Below are positions 24,784-32,615 of a stretch of 64,000 nt of DNA, in pieces (the stretch's first letter is position 1; every line of letters starts with the position of its first letter). Under the pieces are notes generated by a model that did no database searches, was not told the origin of the DNA, and saw only the letters and a list, made by a program, of their open reading frames with translations. Location: positions 13,981-77,980 of the forward strand of contig CAYXPR010000012.1 in the NCBI GenBank assembly GCA_964467255.1. Reading direction: 5' to 3'. Origin of the DNA: CAYXPR01 sp964467255. Its GTDB lineage: Bacteria; Pseudomonadota; Alphaproteobacteria; Rickettsiales; RGZB01. Both the position numbers and the translations under genes were made by a program.

Positions 24784-27477
24784 TTAAGCCGCCGTCATCA
24801 AATGGCGCATCACGTTTTGCAAGATGCCGCCGTTGCGGTAATACTCAATTTCATCCGCCGTATCGATGCGGCACAGCACGCTGATGGTTTCTTGTTTGCC
24901 ATCTTTGCGCGTAATCACCACATCCATATCCATGCGCGGCTTGATGCCTTTTTCAAGGCCGAGCACGTCGAACGTTTCCGAGCCATCCAGTTTCAGCGTG
25001 TCTTTCGTCATGCCGTTTTTGAACACCAGCGGAAGCACACCCATGCCCACAAGGTTCGAACGGTGAATGCGCTCAAAGCTTTCCGCAATCACGGCTTTGA
25101 TGCCCAGCAGCAAGGTGCCCTTGGCTGCCCAGTCGCGGGACGAACCAGTGCCATATTCCTTACCAGCCACCACCACGAGCGGTGTGCCGTCCTGCTGATA
25201 TTTCATCGAGGCTTCGTAAATGCTCATGGTTTCGCCCGTGGGCAGATACTTGGTTACGCCGCCTTCCGTGCCCGGTGCCAGCAAGTTCTTGATGCGGATG
25301 TTGGCAAACGTGCCGCGCATCATAATCTCGTGGTTGCCGCGGCGTGCGCCGTAGGAGTTAAAGTCTTTCGCCGGAACGCCTTTGTCAGCAAGGTATTTCG
25401 CCGCAGGGCTGGTTTTCGAGATATTGCCCGCCGGTGAGATATGGTCGGTGGTGATACTATCACCCAATAGTGCCAGCATCTTCGCGCCCTTGATTGGCTT
25501 AATGCCGCCTGGGGCTTTCTGCATACCCACGAAGTAAGGCGGGTTCTGCACGTAGGTGCTGTTGTTGTTCCATTTATAGGTCATGCCTTCGGCGACCTTA
25601 ATTTTCTGCCAGTCTTCATCGCCGCTGAACACGTCAGCATATTTGCTGGCGAACATTTTTGAGGTCACAACGGAGTTCACTGTATCAGACACTTCTTTGT
25701 TTGAGGGCCAGATGTCCTTCAAGAACACATCTTTGCCATCACTGCCTTTGCCGAGCGATTCCTTCGTGACATCCACGCGCATATTGCCGACCAGCGCATA
25801 CAGCACCACCAGCGGCGGAGACATCAGATAGTTCGCCTTCGTCAGCGGGTGTACGCGGCCTTCAAAGTTACGGTTGCCGGAAAGCACGCTGGCCACCAGC
25901 AGGTCGTTATCTTTAATGGATTTTTCAACGGTTTCTTTGAGCGGGCCGGAGTTACCGATGCACGTGGTGCAGCCATAGCCCACAAGGTTGAAGCCCAGTT
26001 TATCGAGCGCGCCATCAAGCTTTGCAGCACTTAAATATTCCGAAACCACCTTCGAGCCTGGTGCGAGTGACGTCTTCACCCACGTCTTCACCTTCAGGCC
26101 TTTTTCAAGGGCCTTCTTGGCAAGCAAACCGGCGGCAATCATGACGCTTGGGTTCGATGTGTTCGTGCAGCTGGTAATGGCGGCAATCACCACGGCGCCA
26201 TCGCCCATTTCGCCATCCATGCCTTCAATTTTGGCTTTGCGGTCAAGGTTGGCTTTGTCGCCGCCCAAAGTTTTGATGCCTTCTTTGAAACCAGCAGCAG
26301 CAGCGCTGAGTGCAATTTTGTCCTGCGGGCGTTTAGGGCCGGCAATGCAGGCTTCCACGCTACCAAGGTCCAGTTCCAGTGTGTCAGTAAACACGGGGTC
26401 TGGCGCGTCATTCTCACGCCACATACCTTGTGCTTTCGCATAGGCTTCGGTCAGCGCGATGGTATCTTTGCTGCGTGCGGTCAGTTCAAGATATTTAATC
26501 GTTTCACGGTCAATCGGGAAGAAGCCGCAGGTTGCGCCATATTCCGGTGCCATGTTGGCGATGGTAGCACGGTCTGCCAGCGGCAGGTTGTTCAGGCCGG
26601 GGCCGAAGAACTCTACAAATTTATTCACCACGCCTTTTTTACGCAGCATCTGCGTCACCGTCAGCACGAGGTCAGTGGCCGTAGTGCCTTCTTTTAAAGA
26701 ACCTGTCAGTTTAAAGCCAATCACTTCCGGAATCAGCATCGAGGTCGGCTGGCCCAGCATGGCTGCTTCGGCTTCAATGCCGCCCACACCCCAACCCAGC
26801 ACGGCAAGGCCATTCACCATGGTCGTGTGGCTATCAGTGCCCACCAGTGTGTCAGGGTAGGCAACGGTTTTGCCGCCTTCTTTTTTCGTCCACACCACTT
26901 GGGCGAGGTATTCCAGATTCACCTGATGGCAAATACCCGTGCCTGGTGGCACCACGCGGAAGTTATCAAACGCCTTTTGGCCCCAGCGCAGGAATTCATA
27001 GCGCTCAAGGTTGCGTTCCATTTCCAGCTGCACGTTTTCTTTAAACGATGTGCCCGTGCCGTAATTATCCACCTGCACCGAGTGGTCAATCACAAGGTCA
27101 ACTGGCGTGAGCGGGTTAATTTTCTTCGGGTCGCCGCCGAGGGCTTTCATCGCGTCGCGCATGGCGGCAAGGTCCACCACGGCAGGTACGCCGGTGAAAT
27201 CCTGCATCAGCACGCGGGCAGGGCGGTAAGCAATTTCATGTTCGCTGGTGCGCTTTTCCATCCAGGTGGCGATGGCTTTAATGTCGTCCACCGTCACGGT
27301 GCGGCCATCTTCCCAGCGGAGCATATTTTCGAGAATCACTTTTAAGGAATAAGGTAGGCGGGAGAAGTCTTTGCCGAGCGCCTTTGAGGCAGCGGCGATG
27401 CTGAAGTAATCGTAAGTTTTACCACCGGCTTCTAATGAAGTGCGGGTTTTTAAGGTGTCCTTACCGATTGCAGTCAT
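24784..27477 (-). CDS. acnA: Aconitate hydratase A
   Basis: TCA-cycle [4Fe-4S] enzyme interconverting citrate and isocitrate, 897 aa, the normal AcnA/IRP-like length. Visible are the substrate and cluster regions VGTDSHTTMVNGL, the three cluster cysteines in AAITSCTNTSNPS and GYGCTTCIGNSG, and the swivel domain with YGARRGNHEIMMRGTF and GKEYGTGSSRDWAAKG. The ATG at 27477 is preceded by GGGAG. The gene is divergent from ccmA. Confidence 0.97.
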   Translation of the reverse strand: MTAIGKDTLKTRTSLEAGGKTYDYFSIAAASKALGKDFSRLPYSLKVILENMLRWEDGRTVTVDDIKAIATWMEKRTSEHEIAYRPARVLMQDFTGVPAVVDLAAMRDAMKALGGDPKKINPLTPVDLVIDHSVQVDNYGTGTSFKENVQLEMERNLERYEFLRWGQKAFDNFRVVPPGTGICHQVNLEYLAQVVWTKKEGGKTVAYPDTLVGTDSHTTMVNGLAVLGWGVGGIEAEAAMLGQPTSMLIPEVIGFKLTGSLKEGTTATDLVLTVTQMLRKKGVVNKFVEFFGPGLNNLPLADRATIANMAPEYGATCGFFPIDRETIKYLELTARSKDTIALTEAYAKAQGMWRENDAPDPVFTDTLELDLGSVEACIAGPKRPQDKIALSAAAAGFKEGIKTLGGDKANLDRKAKIEGMDGEMGDGAVVIAAITSCTNTSNPSVMIAAGLLAKKALEKGLKVKTWVKTSLAPGSKVVSEYLSAAKLDGALDKLGFNLVGYGCTTCIGNSGPLKETVEKSIKDNDLLVASVLSGNRNFEGRVHPLTKANYLMSPPLVVLYALVGNMRVDVTKESLGKGSDGKDVFLKDIWPSNKEVSDTVNSVVTSKMFASKYADVFSGDEDWQKIKVAEGMTYKWNNNSTYVQNPPYFVGMQKAPGGIKPIKGAKMLALLGDSITTDHISPAGNISKTSPAAKYLADKGVPAKDFNSYGARRGNHEIMMRGTFANIRIKNLLAPGTEGGVTKYLPTGETMSIYEASMKYQQDGTPLVVVAGKEYGTGSSRDWAAKGTLLLGIKAVIAESFERIHRSNLVGMGVLPLVFKNGMTKDTLKLDGSETFDVLGLEKGIKPRMDMDVVITRKDGKQETISVLCRIDTADEIEYYRNGGILQNVMRHLMTAA

Positions 27478-27512
27478 AGTAGCATCTCCCTGTAAAACCG
27501 AATTAGTTTTGA

Positions 27513-27541
27513 ATAATACATGGCTTTGGGTTACAAAACAA
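27513..27541 (-). promoter_or_regulatory. Candidate sigma-70 promoter for acnA
   Basis: On the minus strand TTGTTT (complement of 27536-27541), a 17-nt spacer and TATTAT (complement of 27513-27518), 36 bp ahead of the acnA ATG. Confidence 0.5.
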
Positions 27542-27581
27542 CAGGATGCAAATTGCTTAAACAAGGTGCGACAAGAAAAAC

Positions 27582-28193
27582 ATGCTCACCTGTGACAAAA
27601 TTACCTGCCAGCGCGGCGGCAAAAGTCTGTTTCAAAACCTTTCACTTTCGCTCGATGTGGGCGAAATGGTGCTGGTGCGTGGCGCCAACGGCAGCGGCAA
27701 AACCACACTATTGAAAATCGTAGCGGGTTTGTTCGTGCCGCAAAATGGTGCAGTGCTGTGGGATAGAAAAAACATCCGCGAGCTGGGGGCGGATTATTAT
27801 CACGACTGCGCATTCATCGGCCATAAAACAGGCATGAAGGCGCTCGCTACCGTAAAAGAGAACCTGAAATTTTATGCGAAGCTCTACGGCACGGAAGAAA
27901 TGCTTTCCGCCTCCATTCGCTACTTTAAGCTCGATAATTATGCTGATACGCGCTTCGCGCAACTTTCGCAGGGTTGGCAGCGCCGCGTAGCCTTAGCGCG
28001 GTTGATGCTTTCAAACACGGCACTCTGGCTGCTCGATGAACCGTGGAGCAATCTGGATGATGAGGGCGCGCAGATGCTCAGCAACCTGCTGGCGGTGCGG
28101 CTTGACCAAGGCGGCATGGCACTTATCAGCAACCACGGTGATGCACCGCTAAAACCCGCGCATGAAGTGGTGCTGAAAGGTGGTGAGGCATGA
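27582..28193 (+). CDS. ccmA: Cytochrome c biogenesis ATPase CcmA
   Basis: ATP-binding subunit of the heme-handling ABC complex of System I cytochrome c maturation, 203 aa. Walker A GANGSGKTTLLK, a signature-like LSQGWQRRVALARL, and Walker B LWLLDEPWSNLDD, where the WSNLDD variant is typical of CcmA. It overlaps ccmB by 4 bp. Confidence 0.94.
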   Translation: MLTCDKITCQRGGKSLFQNLSLSLDVGEMVLVRGANGSGKTTLLKIVAGLFVPQNGAVLWDRKNIRELGADYYHDCAFIGHKTGMKALATVKENLKFYAKLYGTEEMLSASIRYFKLDNYADTRFAQLSQGWQRRVALARLMLSNTALWLLDEPWSNLDDEGAQMLSNLLAVRLDQGGMALISNHGDAPLKPAHEVVLKGGEA

Positions 28194-28846
28194 GCGCGCT
28201 GCTGCACATCCTTAAGCGTGACATGGTGCTTGCCGTGCGGCGGCGCGGCGGCGTGGCACACAGCATTGTTTTCTGCCTGATGCTGGTGGTGATGTATCCG
28301 CTTGCTTTCGGTGCGGATAGCACGCTGCTGCAAACCATCGGCGCAGGGGTTATCTGGGTAGCAGCATTGGTGATTTCCACGCTCAATCTTCCCTCTCTGT
28401 TTGAGGATGATTTTGAAGATGGCAGCCTTGAAGGTATGGCCCTCACACCCATTGGTTTACATAAAGTCGTGTGCGGAAAGTTGTTTGCGCACTGGCTCAC
28501 AGGGCCGTTGGTGTTGGCACTATTCTCACCATTTTTCGCGATGTTGCTTGGCCTTGATGCGGCTTCATGGATTCACCTTGCGGCATCACTCGCGCTTGGT
28601 GGTCTGCTACTTACGTTGATTGGCTCGCTGGGTGCGGCGCTATCACTTGGTGTACGCAAGGCGGGCATGCTGGTGTCGCTGCTGGTGCTGCCGCTCTACG
28701 TACCAGTGCTGATATTTGCCACCGCTGCGCTTGGCGCAAAACCAGAACAGGGTTATATGGGGCTCGGATTCCTGCTGCTGCTATTACTACCCGTTACACT
28801 GCTGGCATCGGTGCAGGCATTGAAGGTTGCGCTTGAGGAAAGCTAA
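28190..28846 (+). CDS. ccmB: Heme exporter membrane subunit CcmB
   Basis: Six-helix membrane partner of CcmA, 218 aa. The conserved FEDDFEDGSLEGMAL segment at about residues 70-85, followed by hydrophobic helices to the C-terminus, matches CcmB. ccmC and ccmD, which usually follow, are absent here; the next gene converges and overlaps the ccmB stop by 4 bp. Confidence 0.93.
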   Translation: MSALLHILKRDMVLAVRRRGGVAHSIVFCLMLVVMYPLAFGADSTLLQTIGAGVIWVAALVISTLNLPSLFEDDFEDGSLEGMALTPIGLHKVVCGKLFAHWLTGPLVLALFSPFFAMLLGLDAASWIHLAASLALGGLLLTLIGSLGAALSLGVRKAGMLVSLLVLPLYVPVLIFATAALGAKPEQGYMGLGFLLLLLLPVTLLASVQALKVALEES

Positions 28847-29670
28847 TAGCCGCGGCTTAAAGCATTCGGCGAGAATGTAAGGTTAAACGCCACGGAAACG
28901 CGTGTGCCATCGCCCTTAAACGGCAGAATGTAATGCTCCACATAGCTCGGAAAAATAACCATCAGGCCAGGCTTTGGCGGAATCATCACGCTGGAAACCT
29001 GGTCACGAACAGGTGCAACGGATGCACGGATGCGTGGGTCTGCCAATACCAAATTACCTGCACCGCGATAGGAAGGTTTGTCCGGCGGCACAGAAACATA
29101 ATACACACCGCTTAAATTCGCGCGCGGGTGAATATGTGGTGCACCAGCACTGCCATCACGTAAAATTACCGACCAGCCGGAAAGTTTCATGCGGAAGTCC
29201 GACACTTTTTCCAGCGGCGTGCTGCTTTCATTTTTCCAGAATTCACGCACATGGCGCAGTGCCGTGGCGGTAATAATTTTACGCAGGTCCTGAACGGCCC
29301 AGTTATTTGTATCTAAAAATGTTCTATCAGAACGGTAGCCGCCTTTAATCGCGCTGCGCGGTAAATCTGTGCCTTTCACTTCTGAAGCAAGGATAATTTT
29401 TTTCAGCTCTTCATTCATTTTTTCAGCATTAGGTTGCTGATGGATGAAACACACGGTGGGAAATAGTTTCAAAGGGCCAGTGGTTAGCGCTTGCTGCTGC
29501 GGTATTTTTTGCGTGGTTGGGGTAACGGGCTTTTGTGCGGCAACGGGCTTTAAAACAGCAGCCGGCGCTTTGGTTTGTGGTGTTGGTTTTGCGGCTGGCT
29601 TCGCAGCGGGTTTTTTGGCAGAACCGGAAGATGGCTTTTTGCTCGGTGCTTTATTTTTCTTTTTAGCCAT
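28843..29670 (-). CDS. 2OG-Fe(II) oxygenase with Lys/Ala/Pro-rich N-terminal tail
   Basis: A 275-residue protein. Residues 1-60 are a low-complexity Lys/Ala/Pro tail. The rest matches the putative 2OG-Fe(II) oxygenase family (2OG-FeII_Oxy_5): the metal-site segment PHIHPRANLSGVYYVS (His179/His181), the second His in FPSYVEHYILPF (His246) and the 2-oxoglutarate Arg in TRVSVAFNL (Arg257). Such enzymes hydroxylate proteins or small molecules. It is the fourth gene of a minus-strand run tpsA-tpsB-sulfotransferase-oxygenase, only 33 bp after the sulfotransferase. The adhesin is therefore a plausible, untested substrate. Confidence 0.8.
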   Translation of the reverse strand: MAKKKNKAPSKKPSSGSAKKPAAKPAAKPTPQTKAPAAVLKPVAAQKPVTPTTQKIPQQQALTTGPLKLFPTVCFIHQQPNAEKMNEELKKIILASEVKGTDLPRSAIKGGYRSDRTFLDTNNWAVQDLRKIITATALRHVREFWKNESSTPLEKVSDFRMKLSGWSVILRDGSAGAPHIHPRANLSGVYYVSVPPDKPSYRGAGNLVLADPRIRASVAPVRDQVSSVMIPPKPGLMVIFPSYVEHYILPFKGDGTRVSVAFNLTFSPNALSRGY

Positions 29671-29703
29671 CTTTGAATCCTCCTAAAACAATGTGTCCTT
29701 AGG

Positions 29704-30789
29704 CTAACATCTTTTGCTAAGCGCTTCTATTGGAAACTCTAAATCGAGCGATTCCCAAAATGCGTTTACTTCCTTCAGTACGGTGTTGGCTTTTTGGGTG
29801 TGAGATTTACTGAAGGTTTCCTGTTCTGAAAGCTTAAACTCTTCCGGCTTCAACTTCACGCCAAACTCTTTATACAGCTTACTTACTGCGCCAGTCATAC
29901 CTTCGCGGCTGTAAGGCACAATCAGTGCGTTTTTCGTGCGTGGCATGCCGGTTATCGCCATCTGGAAGTGGAAACGCTTCCAGTAGCCGAGCAGCACTTC
30001 CACATAATCCATTTCGCGCACGGCGGCTTCGTCATAGCCATGGTGAACCCAATCGTTTAAGGCCCAGCGTTCAATCGCGCTGCGCAAGGCAAACCTTCCG
30101 CCCTTGGGCATACCACCGCTTTTTTCCATCACCGATTGAATCATTGAAAGCGGGTGGCGCAGCGTAATAATGTAACGCGCGTTCTCGCCGAGCACTTCGT
30201 CAATCAGCGAAAAATTATATACGCCTTTGGTAAATTTTTTCGGCACCACAATTTTGCCGCCTTGCTGCAATTTGTTGTGCTTGCCGAAATAAATCTCCAC
30301 CATGGTGAGATATTCTGCGACTTGCAGCAGGCTGTTTGTGTGCACATTTGATTTGTTACGGAAGGCGAGGTGGTCAAGATGCGGGAAGCCATCATGTGCC
30401 ACTGCATTCTGCACGGTTTTATAGTCAATCTCGCAGGCGCGGAAGAGCTGCTTGGTCAGGTAAGTTCCGCCGGTGCGCGGAATACCCACCACCATATTAA
30501 ACGCAAAACGCTCGGCTGATTTTAGCGAGGTAATTCTGCCAGTCAGCATTTCTTTGAAATAGCGGTAAGAGCGCAGTACCGCTTTTTTGCCCATTTCATC
30601 CGCTAGAACAGTGGAGGCTTTTCCCTGAATGTTTTTATAACGGTCGCGGGTGCTGGCGAGGCTTTCTTCATCCTGTTTATACCACTCACCCGCATGGTAG
30701 GCTTCGCCCTTAATGGTGGTATATAAAAAGTCGATGAACGCAGGCGACGCTGGTATCTCAGCATCGGTCAGTGTGAGGGTTAATCCCAT
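29704..30789 (-). CDS. Sulfotransferase family protein
   Basis: A 361-residue protein with the two PAPS-binding elements of sulfotransferases. The 5'-phosphosulfate loop is VGIPRTGGTYLTKQL (residues 101-115), and the 3'-phosphate segment is ARYIITLRHPLSMIQS (Arg211, Ser215). The N-terminal 90 residues are not diagnostic. There is no signal peptide, so it acts in the cytoplasm, where PAPS is found. It lies 11 bp after tpsB in the same direction. Possible substrates are the adhesin TpsA, a surface glycan or a lipid; context favours TpsA but does not prove it. Confidence 0.8.
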   Translation of the reverse strand: MGLTLTLTDAEIPASPAFIDFLYTTIKGEAYHAGEWYKQDEESLASTRDRYKNIQGKASTVLADEMGKKAVLRSYRYFKEMLTGRITSLKSAERFAFNMVVGIPRTGGTYLTKQLFRACEIDYKTVQNAVAHDGFPHLDHLAFRNKSNVHTNSLLQVAEYLTMVEIYFGKHNKLQQGGKIVVPKKFTKGVYNFSLIDEVLGENARYIITLRHPLSMIQSVMEKSGGMPKGGRFALRSAIERWALNDWVHHGYDEAAVREMDYVEVLLGYWKRFHFQMAITGMPRTKNALIVPYSREGMTGAVSKLYKEFGVKLKPEEFKLSEQETFSKSHTQKANTVLKEVNAFWESLDLEFPIEALSKRC

Positions 30790-30800
30790 GGTGCGTTCCG

Positions 30801-32483
30801 TTAGAAGGTTTGACTGACGCGGAAGTAAATCATGTCGTCATCCACTTCGGTTGAATTGTAATCACCGAGTGGGTGCGCCCAATCAAAGCGGAGCGTGGTC
30901 GGGTTGATGTCAGGCACGAATTGCGTGCTAATCTCAACGCCAATACCAGCGCTATAGAGATGATTGTCCAGCGACTGGCCTGGTAAGCGGTTATACACGG
31001 CACCACCATCAAGGAATGGGCCAGCGCTCACCGTCCATTCGGCATCCACCGGAATGTCGTGGTTATATTCCAGTGTGAACTGGTAACCGGCTTCACCGGT
31101 TTCAGATGCTGGTTCAAAGCCGCGAATGCTGCCATAACCGCCCAGCGAAAACAGGTCGGAAGACAGCAGGGTGTCAGAAGCCAGCTGGCCGGAAGCCACC
31201 GCTTTCAGCGCACCGTCTGGGTGCAATGCGCGGCTTTGCGCAATAAAGAGTGGTTCAAACAACCATGCTTCAGGGTCGCCCGCTGCGCGAGTTGCAAGTG
31301 CATCACCCTGATCGCTAGCACCCATAATGCTAAGGCCCTTAGACACTTTTGAAGACACGAAGAACACGCTGTCAAATGCACGGTACAAATAAGAACCTGC
31401 AAAATAACCACGGCGAATGTCATCTTCTGTTTCAACGATATCGCTACGGAAAGATTCATGCTGGCGTACATCAACACCAGCGCGTGCGGTGATTTGATGG
31501 TCGCGCGTATTTAAAATGTTGCTAGCGAGAGCTACGTTCACACTGTCGGTTTCGCCCGTTGCATCAAGTGCGGCAAGACGGTCGCCAATTTCATTTTCGC
31601 TGTGCAGGTAATTTGCTTCCAGCTTCAGGTTGTGCAGCGGGAGCGGAACAACCGTTCCAACGTTGGCACTCCACAGGTCACCGCTAGAACGGCGCAGGTC
31701 AGCTTGTACCACTTCACCAAGATTTAGCAGGTTTTTCTTTTCAACATGCAGCGTGCCCACGGCGCGGCCGGTTAGCTCGCTGCCATAGTTATCCACCGTA
31801 ATGGACTGCTCTTCTTCGCTGGCTTCTTCAACGGTCACGTGTAAGTCCGTAGTGCTGAATTTCTTGCCGGGGCGCAGGTTCATGGATGCGCCGATATTTT
31901 CCAGCTGATCAAGGTCGCTGATGACAGATTCAATTGGCTTCTCGCGGAACACTTCATCCGAGTCAATGCGGCTGGTGATGGCATTGGCAATGGCGGGGTT
32001 CAGTACGCCGTCATTATCATGAATTTCAACGGTGCCCACTTTGGCTTCATACACTTTCACGGTCAGTACGCCGCCGGAAATGCTTTGTGGCGGGGTGACG
32101 ACCTTCACAAGGATATAGCCTTTATCGTAGAAGAGGCGGGTCAGGTCATATTTAATCTGCTCTAAGTCTGCGCCCGTGATTTTCTGGCCGATATACGGCG
32201 CAACTACTTCACTCAGGGCTTCATCGGAAATAACCGTGTTGCCTTCAAATTTTACCGCCTTCAGTGTGGCGACCACGCCACTGCCACCGTCTGCGCGGGT
32301 AGGGGCTTTTTCAATTGGCTCTGCTTTCTTTTTGTCCAGCGAGTGGGACTTCGGCACCTCAACCTTTGGCAGGTCTTTGTCAATCACGCCGGGAAGGCGC
32401 TGCTCATTAGCGGCACTGGCGGCAATCGGCAAAAGCGCAAGCGCGGTTAAGCTGGTGAAAGTGGAGAGATACTTGTTGGCCAT
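30801..32483 (-). CDS. TpsB/ShlB-FhaC-type outer-membrane transporter
   Basis: A 560-residue two-partner secretion pore. A signal peptide (cleavage after about ASA, residue 24) is followed by a linker with a Pro/Lys-rich stretch and POTRA domains (about residues 65-215, with the ILVKVVTPPQSISGGVLTVKV segment). A 16-strand barrel domain from about 220 carries the conserved lid-loop motif GSIRGFEP and ends in a terminal Phe (FRVSQTF) for BAM recognition. It exports the TpsA encoded just upstream. Confidence 0.92.
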   Translation of the reverse strand: MANKYLSTFTSLTALALLPIAASAANEQRLPGVIDKDLPKVEVPKSHSLDKKKAEPIEKAPTRADGGSGVVATLKAVKFEGNTVISDEALSEVVAPYIGQKITGADLEQIKYDLTRLFYDKGYILVKVVTPPQSISGGVLTVKVYEAKVGTVEIHDNDGVLNPAIANAITSRIDSDEVFREKPIESVISDLDQLENIGASMNLRPGKKFSTTDLHVTVEEASEEEQSITVDNYGSELTGRAVGTLHVEKKNLLNLGEVVQADLRRSSGDLWSANVGTVVPLPLHNLKLEANYLHSENEIGDRLAALDATGETDSVNVALASNILNTRDHQITARAGVDVRQHESFRSDIVETEDDIRRGYFAGSYLYRAFDSVFFVSSKVSKGLSIMGASDQGDALATRAAGDPEAWLFEPLFIAQSRALHPDGALKAVASGQLASDTLLSSDLFSLGGYGSIRGFEPASETGEAGYQFTLEYNHDIPVDAEWTVSAGPFLDGGAVYNRLPGQSLDNHLYSAGIGVEISTQFVPDINPTTLRFDWAHPLGDYNSTEVDDDMIYFRVSQTF

Positions 32484-32558
32484 TTTCTACTCGCTAATAA
32501 GGTTTAGTCAGTTTTAGTTACGCGTTTTTAAAAAGTCAAAACAAAACACTGATATTCA

Positions 32559-32591
32559 AAAGAAAGGCCCGTAATTTACGGGCCTTTCTTT
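32559..32591 (-). terminator. Rho-independent terminator between tpsA and tpsB
   Basis: A 16-bp perfect inverted repeat, AAAGAAAGGCCCGTAA / TTACGGGCCTTTCTTT, with U-rich ends. It lies in the 132-bp gap after the tpsA stop. It should reduce read-through from the 7-kb adhesin gene into tpsB. Confidence 0.8.
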
Positions 32592-32615
32592 GCAAGTGTG
32601 CAACACGTGCAGGTG

